The position numbers were made by a program, and so were the translations under genes. Under the pieces are notes generated by a model. It saw only the letters and a program-made list of their open reading frames with translations. It did not search any database and was not told where the DNA came from. Below are positions 51,536 to 60,695 of a stretch of 64,000 nucleotides of DNA, in pieces (the stretch's first letter is position 1; each line of letters begins with the position of its first letter). Source of the DNA: an uncultured Roseburia sp. (lineage in GTDB: Bacteria > Bacillota > Clostridia > Lachnospirales > Lachnospiraceae). The DNA is taken from positions 45,619 through 109,618 of the forward strand of contig CANDCP010000006.1 of assembly GCA_947383215.1 (NCBI GenBank), given 5' to 3'.

Positions 51536-52417
51536 TTACCTCTCGTAAGATTTGTAATTTTCTAATATATGATTATACATTGTTCGCACCGCAGGCGCCA
51601 TAAATTCAGGGTTCATAGCCGCTATCCCGATAATCCGGCTGGCCTTTGGCCGTATAGGATAACAGTCCACCTCGTAGGGAATATCACGCATCACAAGCTC
51701 GGGCATCAGGCAGATCCCGAACCCCTTTGCCACAAGGGCTATTGTAGACAGATCATCCACTACGTGATAACTGGACTGTATATTTAAAGAATTTTCTTTC
51801 AGAAAATTCTGGATATCCGCGTCGGTACATTCTCTTTGCGTCACAAACTGATAATGCCGCATCTCCTCAATATCCATATATTTCCCCGCGCCCGGCTTTT
51901 TCATCCCCTTGGGAAGAACGCATAAAAGCGGATCCTGATACAGCGGCTCGATCGGAATGTCGCCCGCACTTGACAATGACAAAAATCCCAGATCGACCAC
52001 ACCGTTTTTCAGCCAGTAAGACACGTCGTCGTACGTTCCCTGAAAAACCTCCATAGAAATATCCGCGTACTTTTCCTGAAAAGAGTGGAGAATATCGGGC
52101 AGCCAGCTCGTACAGGCGCTGGAAAACGCTCCGATCTTGACTTTTCCGCGCTTTAGCCCGTTTAGCTCCGCAACCGCCTGCCGCAGGCTCTCGTCGCTGT
52201 TTAACACCGCATTGACATAGGGCAGAAGATGTTCCCCGCAATTTGTCAGCGTAACGCCCGTCTTTCCCCTTGTCAGAACCGAAAATCCAAGCTCCTTTTC
52301 CATCGCCGAAATCGTATGGCTGATGGCGGAGGGCGTCAATCCAAGAATATCGGCAGCCTTGTGAAAGCTGCCGATATCCGTAACGGTCTTAAAAACCTGA
52401 TAGGTAAGTAACGTCAT
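51536..52417 (-). CDS. LysR-family transcriptional regulator
   Basis: 293 residues. N-terminal winged helix (1-60: YQVFKTVTDIGSFHKAADIL, SAISHTISAMEKELGFSVLTR) and a substrate-binding domain (about 90-290: KVKIGAFSSACTSWLPDIL, VVDLGFLSL, LLCVLPKG, KGFGICLMPELV). Encoded 10 bp after porB on the same strand, so probably cotranscribed with por and perhaps regulating it. Ligand unknown. Confidence 0.93.
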   Translation of the reverse strand: MTLLTYQVFKTVTDIGSFHKAADILGLTPSAISHTISAMEKELGFSVLTRGKTGVTLTNCGEHLLPYVNAVLNSDESLRQAVAELNGLKRGKVKIGAFSSACTSWLPDILHSFQEKYADISMEVFQGTYDDVSYWLKNGVVDLGFLSLSSAGDIPIEPLYQDPLLCVLPKGMKKPGAGKYMDIEEMRHYQFVTQRECTDADIQNFLKENSLNIQSSYHVVDDLSTIALVAKGFGICLMPELVMRDIPYEVDCYPIRPKASRIIGIAAMNPEFMAPAVRTMYNHILENYKSYER

Positions 52418-52427
52418 TCATCGCTCC

Positions 52428-53375
52428 TTAATCTGCTCTCGCGCATTTGTACTGCAAATCCTCCCAGCGGCGGTCTACCTCCGCCTGGAACTGCGCAATC
52501 AGCGCCTCGTTGCCCGGCTTAAATAAATGTTTGAACCTTCCCTGCTCCCTTAAAAAATCCTCAATCGGAAGTTTTTTCTTCGGCTCATAGGACAACGTCC
52601 ACTTTCCATGATCCACCTCAAATAACGGCCAATAACACGTCTCCACCGCAAGCTTACAGATTTTCATAATTTCCGGCGTATCATACCGCCATCCTCTCGG
52701 GCACGGAGCCATAATATTCAAAAAGCTGGCCCCCTGCGTATAAATCGCCTTCTCCGCCTTTGTGTGAAGATCCTTAAAATCAGCCGTAAACGTGGTCTGC
52801 GCCACATACGCGACATCATGATCGGCGATAATGCTTGCCAAATCCTTGCGGTTTTGCATCTTCCCGTCGGACTGCTTACCGACAGGCGTAGTCGTCGTAT
52901 CCGCATACATCGGCGTCGCGGAAGAACGCTGAATTCCCGTATTCATATACGCGCCGTTGTCATAGCAGACATAAACCATATCATGCCCGCGCTCCATCGC
53001 GCCGGACAAAGACTGAAACCCAATGTCATATGTGCCGCCGTCCCCGCCGAAGGTAATAAATTTATATGTTTCCTCCTGCGAAAGCCGTCCCCGTTTTTTG
53101 AGCGCCTTATACGCGGTCTCCACACCGCTTAACGTCGCCCCGGCATTTTCAAACGCATTGTGAATATAGCTGTCTTCCCAGGCGGTGTACGGGTACATAT
53201 ACGAGGATACCTCCAGACAGCCGGTCGCATTTCCGATTACCGCGCGGTCCCCCTCATGCAGCGCGCGCAGTACCGCGCGCACCGCAATCGTCGCGCCGCA
53301 GCCCGCACACATTCTATGACCGGGAGCAAGGCGCTCCGGCTTATTCATAACTTCTTTTAAACTGTAATTACTCAC
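52428..53375 (-). CDS. porB: 2-oxoacid:ferredoxin oxidoreductase beta subunit (PorB)
   Basis: 315 residues. Thiamine diphosphate-binding subunit: CAGCGATIAVRAVL (cluster Cys residues), GDGGTYDIGFQSLSGAMERG and YDNGAYMNTGIQRSSATP (ThDP/Mg motif), MAPCPRGW. With PorA, PorC and PorD it converts pyruvate (or a related 2-oxoacid) and CoA to acyl-CoA, CO2 and reduced ferredoxin. Ends 10 bp before lysR. Confidence 0.93.
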   Translation of the reverse strand: MSNYSLKEVMNKPERLAPGHRMCAGCGATIAVRAVLRALHEGDRAVIGNATGCLEVSSYMYPYTAWEDSYIHNAFENAGATLSGVETAYKALKKRGRLSQEETYKFITFGGDGGTYDIGFQSLSGAMERGHDMVYVCYDNGAYMNTGIQRSSATPMYADTTTTPVGKQSDGKMQNRKDLASIIADHDVAYVAQTTFTADFKDLHTKAEKAIYTQGASFLNIMAPCPRGWRYDTPEIMKICKLAVETCYWPLFEVDHGKWTLSYEPKKKLPIEDFLREQGRFKHLFKPGNEALIAQFQAEVDRRWEDLQYKCARAD

Positions 53376-53385
53376 TGCGCGCCTC

Positions 53386-54567
53386 CTATTTCCGCAATCC
53401 TATGTACTGGTACTGCTCTGTCTCTTTCCCGTTCTCCACGGCATCCGCAAGCTCCTCAAATATATGATACACATCCTCAACGGTGAAATCACGCCCCGCC
53501 AGCCCATAAATATAATTCACGGCTTCCACGGACACTTTATTGCGGAAAAGCCCCGCCGTCACTTCGCTTCCGAGAGGACCGCCGTTTCCGTTGTAGCTCT
53601 CGCAGCGATCCATAATCGCAACCGCCTTGCAATTTTTTAACGCCTGTGAAAGCTCCTTTGCAGGAAACGGGCGGAACACTCTAAGCTTAATCACGCCGAC
53701 CTTCTTTCCCTCTTTTCGCATATTGTGCGCCGCCTGCTTCGCGGTTCCCGCCGCGGAGCCGATCAAAAGCATAATATAGTCGGCGTCCTCGGTCTTGTAC
53801 TCCTCAAATAACCCATAGCTTCTGCCCGAAATCCGCTCGAATCTCTTCGCCACCTCTAAAATCACGTCCTTTGCATTCTCCAGCGCAATCTCCTGATTCT
53901 TTTTGGCCTCCATCGCGTAATTTGTCACAGAATACGGGCCGACGGCAATCGGCTTGCCCGGATTGAGCAGGTATTCCTCAGGCCGGTATTCCCCGACAAA
54001 TTCTTTTACCGCATGATCTTCTAACAGTTTTATATTCTCAACCGCGTGGCTGGTGATAAAACCGTCCTGACATATCATAATCGGAAGATGCACATTTTCA
54101 TGCTCCGCAATCGGATACGCCTGAATAAAATTGTCATAGGCTTCCTGATTGTTTTCCGCGTAGATCTGAATCCATCCGGTATCGCGCGCGCCCATGCCGT
54201 CGGAATGGTCGCAGTTAATATTGATCGGCCCGGACAGGGTTCGATTTACAAGCGCCAGCGCGAGCGGCATCCGATTGGAGGCGGCAAGAAGCAGCTCCTC
54301 CCACATCAACGCCAACCCGGCCGAGGAAGTCGCCGTTAAAGTCCTCGCGCCCGCCGCCTGCGCTCCGATGGCCGCGCTCATGGCCGAATGCTCGCTCTCG
54401 ACCGGAATAAACTCCGTGTCTATCTCTCCGTTTGCAATATAGGTAGATACCATCTGCGGAATCTCCGTAGACGGCGTAATCGGAAAGGCCGGCATGACAT
54501 CCGGATTGATCTGGCGAATCGCGTAAGATACCGCCTCATTGCCTGACATACGATCTTTGATTGCCAT
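53386..54567 (-). CDS. porA: 2-oxoacid:ferredoxin oxidoreductase alpha subunit (PorA)
   Basis: 393 residues from MAIKDRMSGNEAVSYA at 54567 (GGGAGGGGAG upstream). Motifs: PAFPITPSTEIPQ, VESEHSAMSAAIGAQAAGAR, TATSSAGLALMWEEL, NIN(C)DHSDG and IDRCESYNGNGGPLG. The start codon shares a base with the porD stop (TAATG). Pyruvate is the likely substrate from overall similarity, but 2-oxoisovalerate is not excluded. Confidence 0.93.
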   Translation of the reverse strand: MAIKDRMSGNEAVSYAIRQINPDVMPAFPITPSTEIPQMVSTYIANGEIDTEFIPVESEHSAMSAAIGAQAAGARTLTATSSAGLALMWEELLLAASNRMPLALALVNRTLSGPININCDHSDGMGARDTGWIQIYAENNQEAYDNFIQAYPIAEHENVHLPIMICQDGFITSHAVENIKLLEDHAVKEFVGEYRPEEYLLNPGKPIAVGPYSVTNYAMEAKKNQEIALENAKDVILEVAKRFERISGRSYGLFEEYKTEDADYIMLLIGSAAGTAKQAAHNMRKEGKKVGVIKLRVFRPFPAKELSQALKNCKAVAIMDRCESYNGNGGPLGSEVTAGLFRNKVSVEAVNYIYGLAGRDFTVEDVYHIFEELADAVENGKETEQYQYIGLRK

Positions 54568-54872
54568 TATTCTCTCCCCTCCCTCATCTCGATTGCTCCA
54601 AACGGACAGACCGCGGCACAGATTCCGCACCCCTTACAGTGGTCATAATCAAACTCGCCGCGCTTACTTTCCTTTACCGGAATACTCGAATCCGGGCAGA
54701 CCGGCGCGCACAACAGGCACTGCTTACACAAATCCGCATGAAAAACAGGAGTGTTGGTTCGCCACTCTCCCGTCTTAAAATATTTCGAAGTTCCACCCGC
54801 AAACATCATCAGTCCTTCGGTCAGCTCCTGATGCGGCGTCTGCTCGTTAATTTTCTGTACGTCTGTTCTCAT
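54567..54872 (-). CDS. porD: 2-oxoacid:ferredoxin oxidoreductase delta subunit, 2x[4Fe-4S] (PorD)
   Basis: 101 residues. Two ferredoxin-type clusters: CKQCLLCAPVCPDSSI and CKGCGICAAVCPFGAIEM. Carries electrons from the catalytic core to ferredoxin. Middle of the porC-D-A-B operon. Confidence 0.94.
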   Translation of the reverse strand: MRTDVQKINEQTPHQELTEGLMMFAGGTSKYFKTGEWRTNTPVFHADLCKQCLLCAPVCPDSSIPVKESKRGEFDYDHCKGCGICAAVCPFGAIEMREGRE

Positions 54873-54923
54873 CTTTCCATGTCTCCGTCTTTCGTTTTCG
54901 TCTTACTCTCTTATCAAATGAAA

Positions 54924-55529
54924 CTACGCGCTTTGTCTCATATTTTCCTTAAGCGCTTCCTCAAGCGCGTCAAAAGTCATTGCCAAAGCCTTCATATTGC
55001 CCTCGATCACTTCCGGCTTCTTTGCAAATTTATGCTGGTAAGAAGCGCGCATTTCGGCGATAAACGCTTCCCTCTCCATAATATGACCTACCGCCACTGC
55101 AGCCGCGAGCATCGGGGAATTCGGGAAATTTTTCCCAAGCGCCTCTACCGAAATCTTTCTGGCATCCACCGTATAAACGCCGCCTTTATAGCCGCCCAAC
55201 AGCGGAAGAATCTCTTCCCTTGACTTCGGGGTATTGACAATGATCGCCCCCTCCTGCTTAAGTCCGGCGGTCACGTCTACGGAGTGCAGAAGCGTTTCGT
55301 CTACCACGACGACAAGATCCGGCGTATAGATATTCGAATGCACGCGTATTTTTTTATCGCTGATTCTGTTATATGCGGTGATCGGCGCGCCCATTCGCTC
55401 CGGCCCGTACTCCGGAAATCCCTGTACATACCGCCCTGTCTGAAACGCCACATCCGCCAGCAGCAGCGCCGCCGTCTTTGCTCCCTGTCCGCCTCTTCCG
55501 TGCCATCTGATTTCAAATCCACTGCTCAT
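54924..55529 (-). CDS. porC: 2-oxoacid:ferredoxin oxidoreductase gamma subunit (PorC)
   Basis: 201 residues from MSSGFEIRWHGRGGQGAKTA at 55529; GAGGAG upstream. Conserved WHGRGGQGAKTAALLLADVA, YVQGFPEYGPERMGAP, VVDETLLHSVDVTAGL and NSPMLAAAVAVGHIM. First gene of the por operon. The frame to 55574 lies in the leader and is rejected. Confidence 0.94.
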   Translation of the reverse strand: MSSGFEIRWHGRGGQGAKTAALLLADVAFQTGRYVQGFPEYGPERMGAPITAYNRISDKKIRVHSNIYTPDLVVVVDETLLHSVDVTAGLKQEGAIIVNTPKSREEILPLLGGYKGGVYTVDARKISVEALGKNFPNSPMLAAAVAVGHIMEREAFIAEMRASYQHKFAKKPEVIEGNMKALAMTFDALEEALKENMRQSA

Positions 55530-55623
55530 CCTACAAACTCCTCTTTTCGTTTTATTTTGTCTCATTCCCGTCAATTTTCGTTTCTGTCTCTCACGCTCTG
55601 TCTCTGTTTTTTCAGCTTTCTCT

Positions 55624-55651
55624 ATTATATTACAAATTTTTTTAAAGTAAA
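55624..55651 (-). promoter_or_regulatory. por operon promoter
   Basis: TTTACT at 55651-55646, 16 bp, TATAAT at 55629-55624 on the minus strand, in a strongly AT-rich stretch; about 90-base leader. Confidence 0.55.
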
Positions 55652-55767
55652 GTGAATTTGTGAGAATTATTCATTATAAAGATGATTTTTTTTCATGTTT
55701 GTTCCCGCACACGGATAAAACGGCATTTCAAATGTTAAGTCCGCTGGATTTTGCGCATACTATCCTG

Positions 55768-55773
55768 TATAAT
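55768..55773 (+). promoter_or_regulatory. -10 element of the nitrite/sulfite reductase gene
   Basis: TATAAT with a weak -35 (TGGATT at 55745-55750, 17 bp upstream). Divergent from por. Confidence 0.5.
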
Positions 55774-55840
55774 ATTTTTAACGCGGCCCACCGTTTTGCG
55801 GCTGCTTCATCCATCTTATTTGTAAAGGAGAATACCAGTT

Positions 55841-57382
55841 ATGGCAAAGGATTATCTGACTATGTTTCTTCCGGATCTGGAAGAGTTTCGAGAAATGACA
55901 GAGAAATTTCATAACAAAGAAATTTCTGTCCCTGAATACAAAGGGTTTTCCGGCGGCTTCGGAAGCTACGCCGAGCGCGGCGGCGAAACGCATATGCTCC
56001 GGCTGCGCATGGCCGGCGGACGCCTTACCAAAGACCGTTTGAAATTTATCGTGGATTCGTGCAAAAAATACGGCATTGAACTCCTCAAAATTACCACCTG
56101 CCAATCCATTCAGATGCATCATTTAAAAGCCGATATCCTGTGCGAGCTTATGAAAGAGGCGTGGCAGGCCGGCATGATTTCCAGAGGGGGCGGCGGCGAT
56201 TTCCCCCGAAACGTCATGGCCTCTCCGCTTTCCGGCGTGCAGACAAACGAATACTTTGACGTGATGCCTTACGCGGAAGCTGCCGGGGAATACCTCATGG
56301 AATTTATCAAGGCCGTTAAATTTCCGCGGAAATTAAAGGTCGGCTTCTCAAGCTCCCCGGCAAACGAGCCTCACGCCACCTTCCGCGACCTCGGCTTTGT
56401 CGCGACACCCGACGGAACCTTTGACGTCTACGCGGCCGGCGGGCTTGGCAACCGCCCGGCTCTTGGCGCCTGCGTTGCCCGCGGCGTTTCGCCCGATCAG
56501 ATTCTCTACCACATTAAGGCGATGGTTAACACGTTTGTCGCCTACGGCAATTATGAAAACAGAGGCCGCGCGCGGACGCGCTTTATGCAGGAAACGCTCG
56601 GAACCGAAGGCTTTATTAAGGCCTATAATGAAAAACTGAGCGAGGTGTTTGCAAACGAATCGCTGGAGTTTTTAGCGGACGAGCCTAAAATCGCCAAAAA
56701 AGGAGACGGAGGGACGATCGAAGATGGGCGTATCACGGCCCAGAAGCAGGACGGGCTTTACGCCGTATTTTACCAGCCGGTAGGAGGCGTCCTCGCTCCC
56801 CAAAAAGCGGCGCAGTTATATGCGCTTATCCGGGACATGGACGACGTCGAAATCCGGCTTACGCCGGCGGAGGGACTTTATATGATCAACTGCAATTCCT
56901 CCGAGGCACGAAGGCTTCTCGACGCGACGAACGACGGAGCGAACACGCTTTTTGAAACCTCCGTCGCCTGCATCGGCCATTCAATCTGTCAGGTGGGCAT
57001 CGGCGATTCCCAGGCAATGCTGGCCGCCTGCCTTAAGGCGGTTCGCAAAGAGAACTTTGCCGACGGCGTGCTCCCGCAGATCCATATATCGGGCTGCCCT
57101 TCTTCCTGCTCCGCCCATCAGACAGCCGCTATCGGATTCCGCGGCGCCATGAAACAGACCCCTAACGGCCCGAAACCGGCATTCGCCGTTTTTGCGGGCG
57201 GCTGCGACCTTCAAAACAGGGAAGTCATCGCGGAAACAGGAAAAGCGATTGCGGTAGACGATATCCCGCTCTTTCTCGTCGAGCTTGGGAAAACAATCGC
57301 CGCCGACAATACCACCTACGATAAATGGATTGTAAATCACCGCGACAAACTGGATACTTTAATTTCAAAATATACGGCCTGA
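55841..57382 (+). CDS. ferredoxin-dependent nitrite/sulfite reductase family protein
   Basis: 513 residues. Two ferredoxin-like half domains and two siroheme/4Fe-4S domains: KGFSGGFGSYAERGGETHML, ITTCQSIQMHH, GGGGDFPRNVMASPLSGV, SSSPANEPHATFRDLGFV, then the cluster ligands ACIGHSICQVGIG and ISGCPSSCSAHQTA (four Cys). Reduces nitrite or sulfite with six electrons, probably from ferredoxin supplied by enzymes such as PFOR encoded next door. Sequence alone does not separate nitrite from sulfite use. AAAGGAG site upstream. Confidence 0.9.
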   Translation: MAKDYLTMFLPDLEEFREMTEKFHNKEISVPEYKGFSGGFGSYAERGGETHMLRLRMAGGRLTKDRLKFIVDSCKKYGIELLKITTCQSIQMHHLKADILCELMKEAWQAGMISRGGGGDFPRNVMASPLSGVQTNEYFDVMPYAEAAGEYLMEFIKAVKFPRKLKVGFSSSPANEPHATFRDLGFVATPDGTFDVYAAGGLGNRPALGACVARGVSPDQILYHIKAMVNTFVAYGNYENRGRARTRFMQETLGTEGFIKAYNEKLSEVFANESLEFLADEPKIAKKGDGGTIEDGRITAQKQDGLYAVFYQPVGGVLAPQKAAQLYALIRDMDDVEIRLTPAEGLYMINCNSSEARRLLDATNDGANTLFETSVACIGHSICQVGIGDSQAMLAACLKAVRKENFADGVLPQIHISGCPSSCSAHQTAAIGFRGAMKQTPNGPKPAFAVFAGGCDLQNREVIAETGKAIAVDDIPLFLVELGKTIAADNTTYDKWIVNHRDKLDTLISKYTA

Positions 57383-57392
57383 CAGTAAATGA

Positions 57393-57443
57393 GGTTCCCT
57401 CCCGGAGCGCTTCTTTGCAGGAAGCGTCTCCCTCCCGGGAACC
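57393..57443. terminator. long stem-loop between convergent genes
   Basis: Outer GGTTCCC/GGGAACC (57393-57399 with 57437-57443) and inner CGCTTC/GAAGCG arms. Lies between the reductase stop and the convergent sigma-like gene. Confidence 0.55.
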
Positions 57444-57457
57444 CCGGGTTCAAAACG

Positions 57458-58204
57458 CTATGCTTTTTCAATGAACGACAGCACATCTTTCAGCTCGTCC
57501 TCCGCCATCCTGGTATACTCTAACAGCTCCGCGAACGACGGCTCTCGCCCGTTCTCCCCGGCCAAATACTTTCTCGCCTCATTTACCAGGCTTATCCTGC
57601 CGATCATTGCGCTCTCTTCATCCTCTTCTCCCGCAAGATACGATATCTCTTTTTTCATCGCCGTTTCTGTCGCCGCCAAAAGCGCAGCCTCAACGTCCAT
57701 GCCCGCTCCTCGCCCGCATAATCCGGTTAATTCCACAAACAACGCCATATTTCCCTCTTGTATGACATCCTCCAAATCCGCCGCATTGGGCGCCAGTTTT
57801 TTCGCCGTCTTTAGCACGCGGTGAAGCCAGGCATCGGAAATCGTCTTTATTACGGTCTGATCTCCCGACAAAAGACGCTCATAAAACGCTTCCATCTCCT
57901 GTCTGTCGTATGACGCAAGCGCCTGCATTTCCTCCAAGTACAGCTGAAAAACTCTGGACTTTGGTTCCGGCGTACCGCCGTTTTGGACCGGAGAAGCAGC
58001 CTGGTTTTCTTCCTCGTCCGCCTGCCCCTTGGGCGTATCGTGCGGCGTAATAAAATACGCAAACACCATCTCCTTTTGTTCTTCATTCAGCTCCATATCC
58101 TCAAAGTAACTCAATATCTTTTCCTTTGAGAGCGGTTCCTGCGAGATTCGGATAATCTCCTCAACTTCCCGCACAGTCTCTACAAACGTATTCTGATCTA
58201 GCAT
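57458..58204 (-). CDS. sigma-70-like protein lacking region 4
   Basis: 248 residues from MLDQNTFVETVREV at 58204. Residues about 100-165 resemble sigma regions 1.2-2 (VFQLYLEEMQALASYDRQEM, AADLEDVIQEGNMALFVEL) and the C-terminus resembles region 3 (NEARKYLAGENGREPSFAELLEYTRM). No region 4 (-35 binding) follows; the gene ends with a stop after FIEKA. It has an N-terminal helical extension and an acidic linker. It may be a sigma-like regulator or a degenerate factor. Starts 44 bp after the glycosylase gene. Confidence 0.7.
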   Translation of the reverse strand: MLDQNTFVETVREVEEIIRISQEPLSKEKILSYFEDMELNEEQKEMVFAYFITPHDTPKGQADEEENQAASPVQNGGTPEPKSRVFQLYLEEMQALASYDRQEMEAFYERLLSGDQTVIKTISDAWLHRVLKTAKKLAPNAADLEDVIQEGNMALFVELTGLCGRGAGMDVEAALLAATETAMKKEISYLAGEEDEESAMIGRISLVNEARKYLAGENGREPSFAELLEYTRMAEDELKDVLSFIEKA

Positions 58205-58248
58205 CCCTTTATTTTTCCTTTCCTGATAATTCAAACTCAGCAGCCATC

Positions 58249-58740
58249 TTATACGGTCAATTCCCCGCTCCATACCTCTATCAGCCGTTCCAGCCGAAAG
58301 GCTGCGTTCGCCGGGCTGGTCGAAGGCATTTTTACGGCCGGCGGCATTCCTTCTTTTTGGCAGTATTTTAAAAACAGCTCGTACGCTTTTCCGCCGTTTA
58401 AAAGAATCTTTTCAATCGGCGCGCCGCCTAAAACCGCACCAAGGTCATTCGCCTTTACCGCCTTTATCGAACTGTCCTGGGAGCCTTCTATCTCGCAGCT
58501 TGCAATCACGTCCCACAGCGCGATTTTATGTTCCAAAAGAAACGCCCGCTTCTGCCCGGTCGTCTGCCAAAGCTGCTGCCCGTAGATTCCCGCGAGCACT
58601 TTCCAGAAACGATTCTGAGGATGTCCGTAATAAAAATTGATCTCTCTTGACTTCACGGACGGAAACGAACCCAATATCAATATCTTTGAATTTTCGTCAA
58701 ACACCGGGCCGAATGTGTGGGTTACATGTGCATATTCCAT
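58249..58740 (-). CDS. DNA-deoxyinosine (hypoxanthine) glycosylase, UDG superfamily
   Basis: 163 residues. ILILGSFPSVKSREINFYYG and HPQNRFWKVL near the N-terminus match family 6 (HDG) uracil-DNA-glycosylase-like enzymes, which remove deaminated adenine; IALWDVIASCEIEGSQDSSI and MPSTSPANA are the other conserved blocks. Monomeric DNA repair enzyme. Divergent from the hydrolase gene. Confidence 0.88.
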   Translation of the reverse strand: MEYAHVTHTFGPVFDENSKILILGSFPSVKSREINFYYGHPQNRFWKVLAGIYGQQLWQTTGQKRAFLLEHKIALWDVIASCEIEGSQDSSIKAVKANDLGAVLGGAPIEKILLNGGKAYELFLKYCQKEGMPPAVKMPSTSPANAAFRLERLIEVWSGELTV

Positions 58741-58758
58741 TCTTTCTTTTCCTTTCCC

Positions 58759-58787
58759 TTGTTCTTTTTCTCCGAAAATGTTACACT
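58759..58787 (+). promoter_or_regulatory. promoter of hydrolase-asnA operon
   Basis: TTGTTC at 58759-58764, 17 bp, TACACT at 58782-58787. On the opposite strand a TATAAT at 58799-58794 probably serves the glycosylase gene. Confidence 0.6.
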
Positions 58788-58857
58788 CTATGTATTATAA
58801 AACATTTCTTTCTATTGTGCACGCATTTACACACGGAAAATGAATCGAGGAATCGCT

Positions 58858-59529
58858 ATGTACATTCAACTGAACGGTCAGATCATTTACTACGAGAAAG
58901 CCGGGGAGGGCAGCCCCGTCATTCTTGTCCACGGCAACGGAGAGACGCATGAAATTTTTGACGTCCTGGTGCACGACCTCTCGAGAACCCACACGGTATA
59001 CGCCCTGGACACAAGAGGACACGGCCTTTCCGCCACTCCAAAGGAATTTCACTATGCGGATATGGCAGAGGACGTAAGCGAATTTATCCGCGCGCTCTCG
59101 CTTGAGGCGCCGGTTTTTTACGGGTTCAGCGACGGCGGGATCACCGGGCTTTTGCTCGCCGCAAAGTATCCCCGTATATTGTCCGCGTTAATTATCAGCG
59201 GCGCCAATCTTCGTCCCAAGGATCTGAAGCGCAAATTTCTGCGCGCCGTCAGAAAGAACTACCGAAAAACCAAGAATCCGTTGTCGCTTCTGATGTTGAA
59301 GGAGCCCGCTATCTGTGAAAAAGATCTTGCGTCAATCACAGTTCCCACGCTGGTTCTGGCCGGTCAAAAGGATATTGTAAAAAAATCCGCCACAAAAAAA
59401 ATCGCAAACGGCATTCCAAACGCCACACTCAGGATTTTGCCGGATGAAACGCACGGCAGTTATGTGGAGCACAGCAGAAAGCTCTATCCTATTATGAAAG
59501 ACTTTTTAAAACAAATTTCAAAGGAGTAA
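58858..59529 (+). CDS. alpha/beta hydrolase
   Basis: 223 residues from MYIQLNGQIIYYEKAGEGSP at 58858 (GAGGAA upstream). Oxyanion loop LVHGNGETH, nucleophile elbow YGFSDGGITG (Ser), later Asp in LAGQKDIV and His in DETHGSYV complete the triad. No signal peptide. Substrate unknown. The gene is followed by asnA after 4 bp. Confidence 0.9.
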   Translation: MYIQLNGQIIYYEKAGEGSPVILVHGNGETHEIFDVLVHDLSRTHTVYALDTRGHGLSATPKEFHYADMAEDVSEFIRALSLEAPVFYGFSDGGITGLLLAAKYPRILSALIISGANLRPKDLKRKFLRAVRKNYRKTKNPLSLLMLKEPAICEKDLASITVPTLVLAGQKDIVKKSATKKIANGIPNATLRILPDETHGSYVEHSRKLYPIMKDFLKQISKE

Positions 59530-59533
59530 ACAC

Positions 59534-60544
59534 ATGGAATTTCTCAACATACCAAAGGATTACCAATCCGAACTGAATTTACACGACACGCAGATTGCAA
59601 TCAAAACCGTCAAGGATTTTTTTCAGAACTTGTTATCTCTGCGGCTAAATTTATCGCGCGTCTCCGCGCCGCTCTTTGTCGACCCTGATTCCGGCCTGAA
59701 CGACAACCTAAACGGCGTGGAACGCCCGGTCGCTTTTACGGTAAAGGAGCAGAATGAAAAGTGCGCGGAGGTCGTTCATTCGCTTGCCAAATGGAAACGC
59801 TACGCCCTGCAAAAATACGGATTTTCGGCGGGCGAAGGACTTTACACCGATATGAACGCAATTCGCCGGGACGAGGACACCGACAATATCCACTCTATTT
59901 TTGTAGACCAGTGGGACTGGGAAAAGATTATCGAAAAAGAAGAACGAAACTTAAAAACGCTGCAGGATACGGTGCGCACCGTCTACAAATGTTTGCGCAA
60001 AACCGAAAAATATATGGCAATCCAATACGATTATATAGAAGAGATTCTTCCGCACGATATTTTCTTTCTCACGACGCAGGAGCTGGAAGACATGTTTCCG
60101 AACCGGACGCCGAAGGAACGCGAATACTTAATCACAAAGGAAAAGGGAGCCGTCTGCCTTATGCAAATCGGCGATCTTCTGGCTTCCGGCGAAAAGCACG
60201 ACGGCCGCGCTCCGGACTATGACGACTGGGCGCTAAACGCGGACATTCTCGTGTATTATCCGGTTCTCGACATCGCGCTGGAGCTGTCTTCTATGGGAAT
60301 CCGCGTTGACAAAGCGGCGCTGCTTTCCCAGTTAGAAAAGGCCGGATGCCCTCAGCGTGCCGACCTGCCGTTTCAGCGCGCAATTTTAAACGAAGAGCTC
60401 CCGTATACCATCGGCGGAGGAATCGGCCAGTCCCGCATCTGTATGTTTTTCCTAAGAAAAGCCCATATCGGCGAGGTACAATGCTCCCTCTGGCCCGATC
60501 ACGTTATGGAAGAGGCCGCGGAAATCGGACTTCAGCTGCTATAA
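59534..60544 (+). CDS. asnA: aspartate-ammonia ligase (ammonia-type asparagine synthetase)
   Basis: 336 residues, full length. Class II tRNA-synthetase-like fold. Motifs: LSRVSAPLFVDPDSGLNDNL, ERPVAFTVK, KRYAL, GLYTDMNAIRRDE, IHSIFVDQWDWEK, FPNRTPKERE, RAPDYDDW and GGGIGQSRICMFFL. Makes asparagine from aspartate, ammonia and ATP. AAGGAG within the hydrolase end. Followed by a terminator. Confidence 0.96.
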   Translation: MEFLNIPKDYQSELNLHDTQIAIKTVKDFFQNLLSLRLNLSRVSAPLFVDPDSGLNDNLNGVERPVAFTVKEQNEKCAEVVHSLAKWKRYALQKYGFSAGEGLYTDMNAIRRDEDTDNIHSIFVDQWDWEKIIEKEERNLKTLQDTVRTVYKCLRKTEKYMAIQYDYIEEILPHDIFFLTTQELEDMFPNRTPKEREYLITKEKGAVCLMQIGDLLASGEKHDGRAPDYDDWALNADILVYYPVLDIALELSSMGIRVDKAALLSQLEKAGCPQRADLPFQRAILNEELPYTIGGGIGQSRICMFFLRKAHIGEVQCSLWPDHVMEEAAEIGLQLL

Positions 60545-60566
60545 GCCTTTTAAGAAAGAGATCGAA

Positions 60567-60610
60567 GAATCCCCCGACTGTATACCTTACGGCCGGGGGA
60601 TTCGTTCTTT
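60567..60610 (+). terminator. asnA terminator
   Basis: GAATCCCCC/GGGGGATTC perfect outer arms (60567-60575 with 60595-60603) with an imperfect inner stem, followed by GTTCTTTG. Confidence 0.7.
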
Positions 60611-60648
60611 GCCTATCGGCATTATTGCATATGCAAATTTGTGGTATC

Positions 60649-60693
60649 TTATACTGCGCAGATTCCCTGTATAAATGATATGGCTGCAACACA
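60649..60693 (-). pseudogene. relic of a third copy's signal peptide
   Basis: The minus strand reads CVAAISFIQGICAV and a stop, aligning without gaps to CIMTTSLVQGICAA of the two secreted proteins upstream. Probably what remains of a third tandem copy. Confidence 0.5.
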
Positions 60694-60695
60694 AA

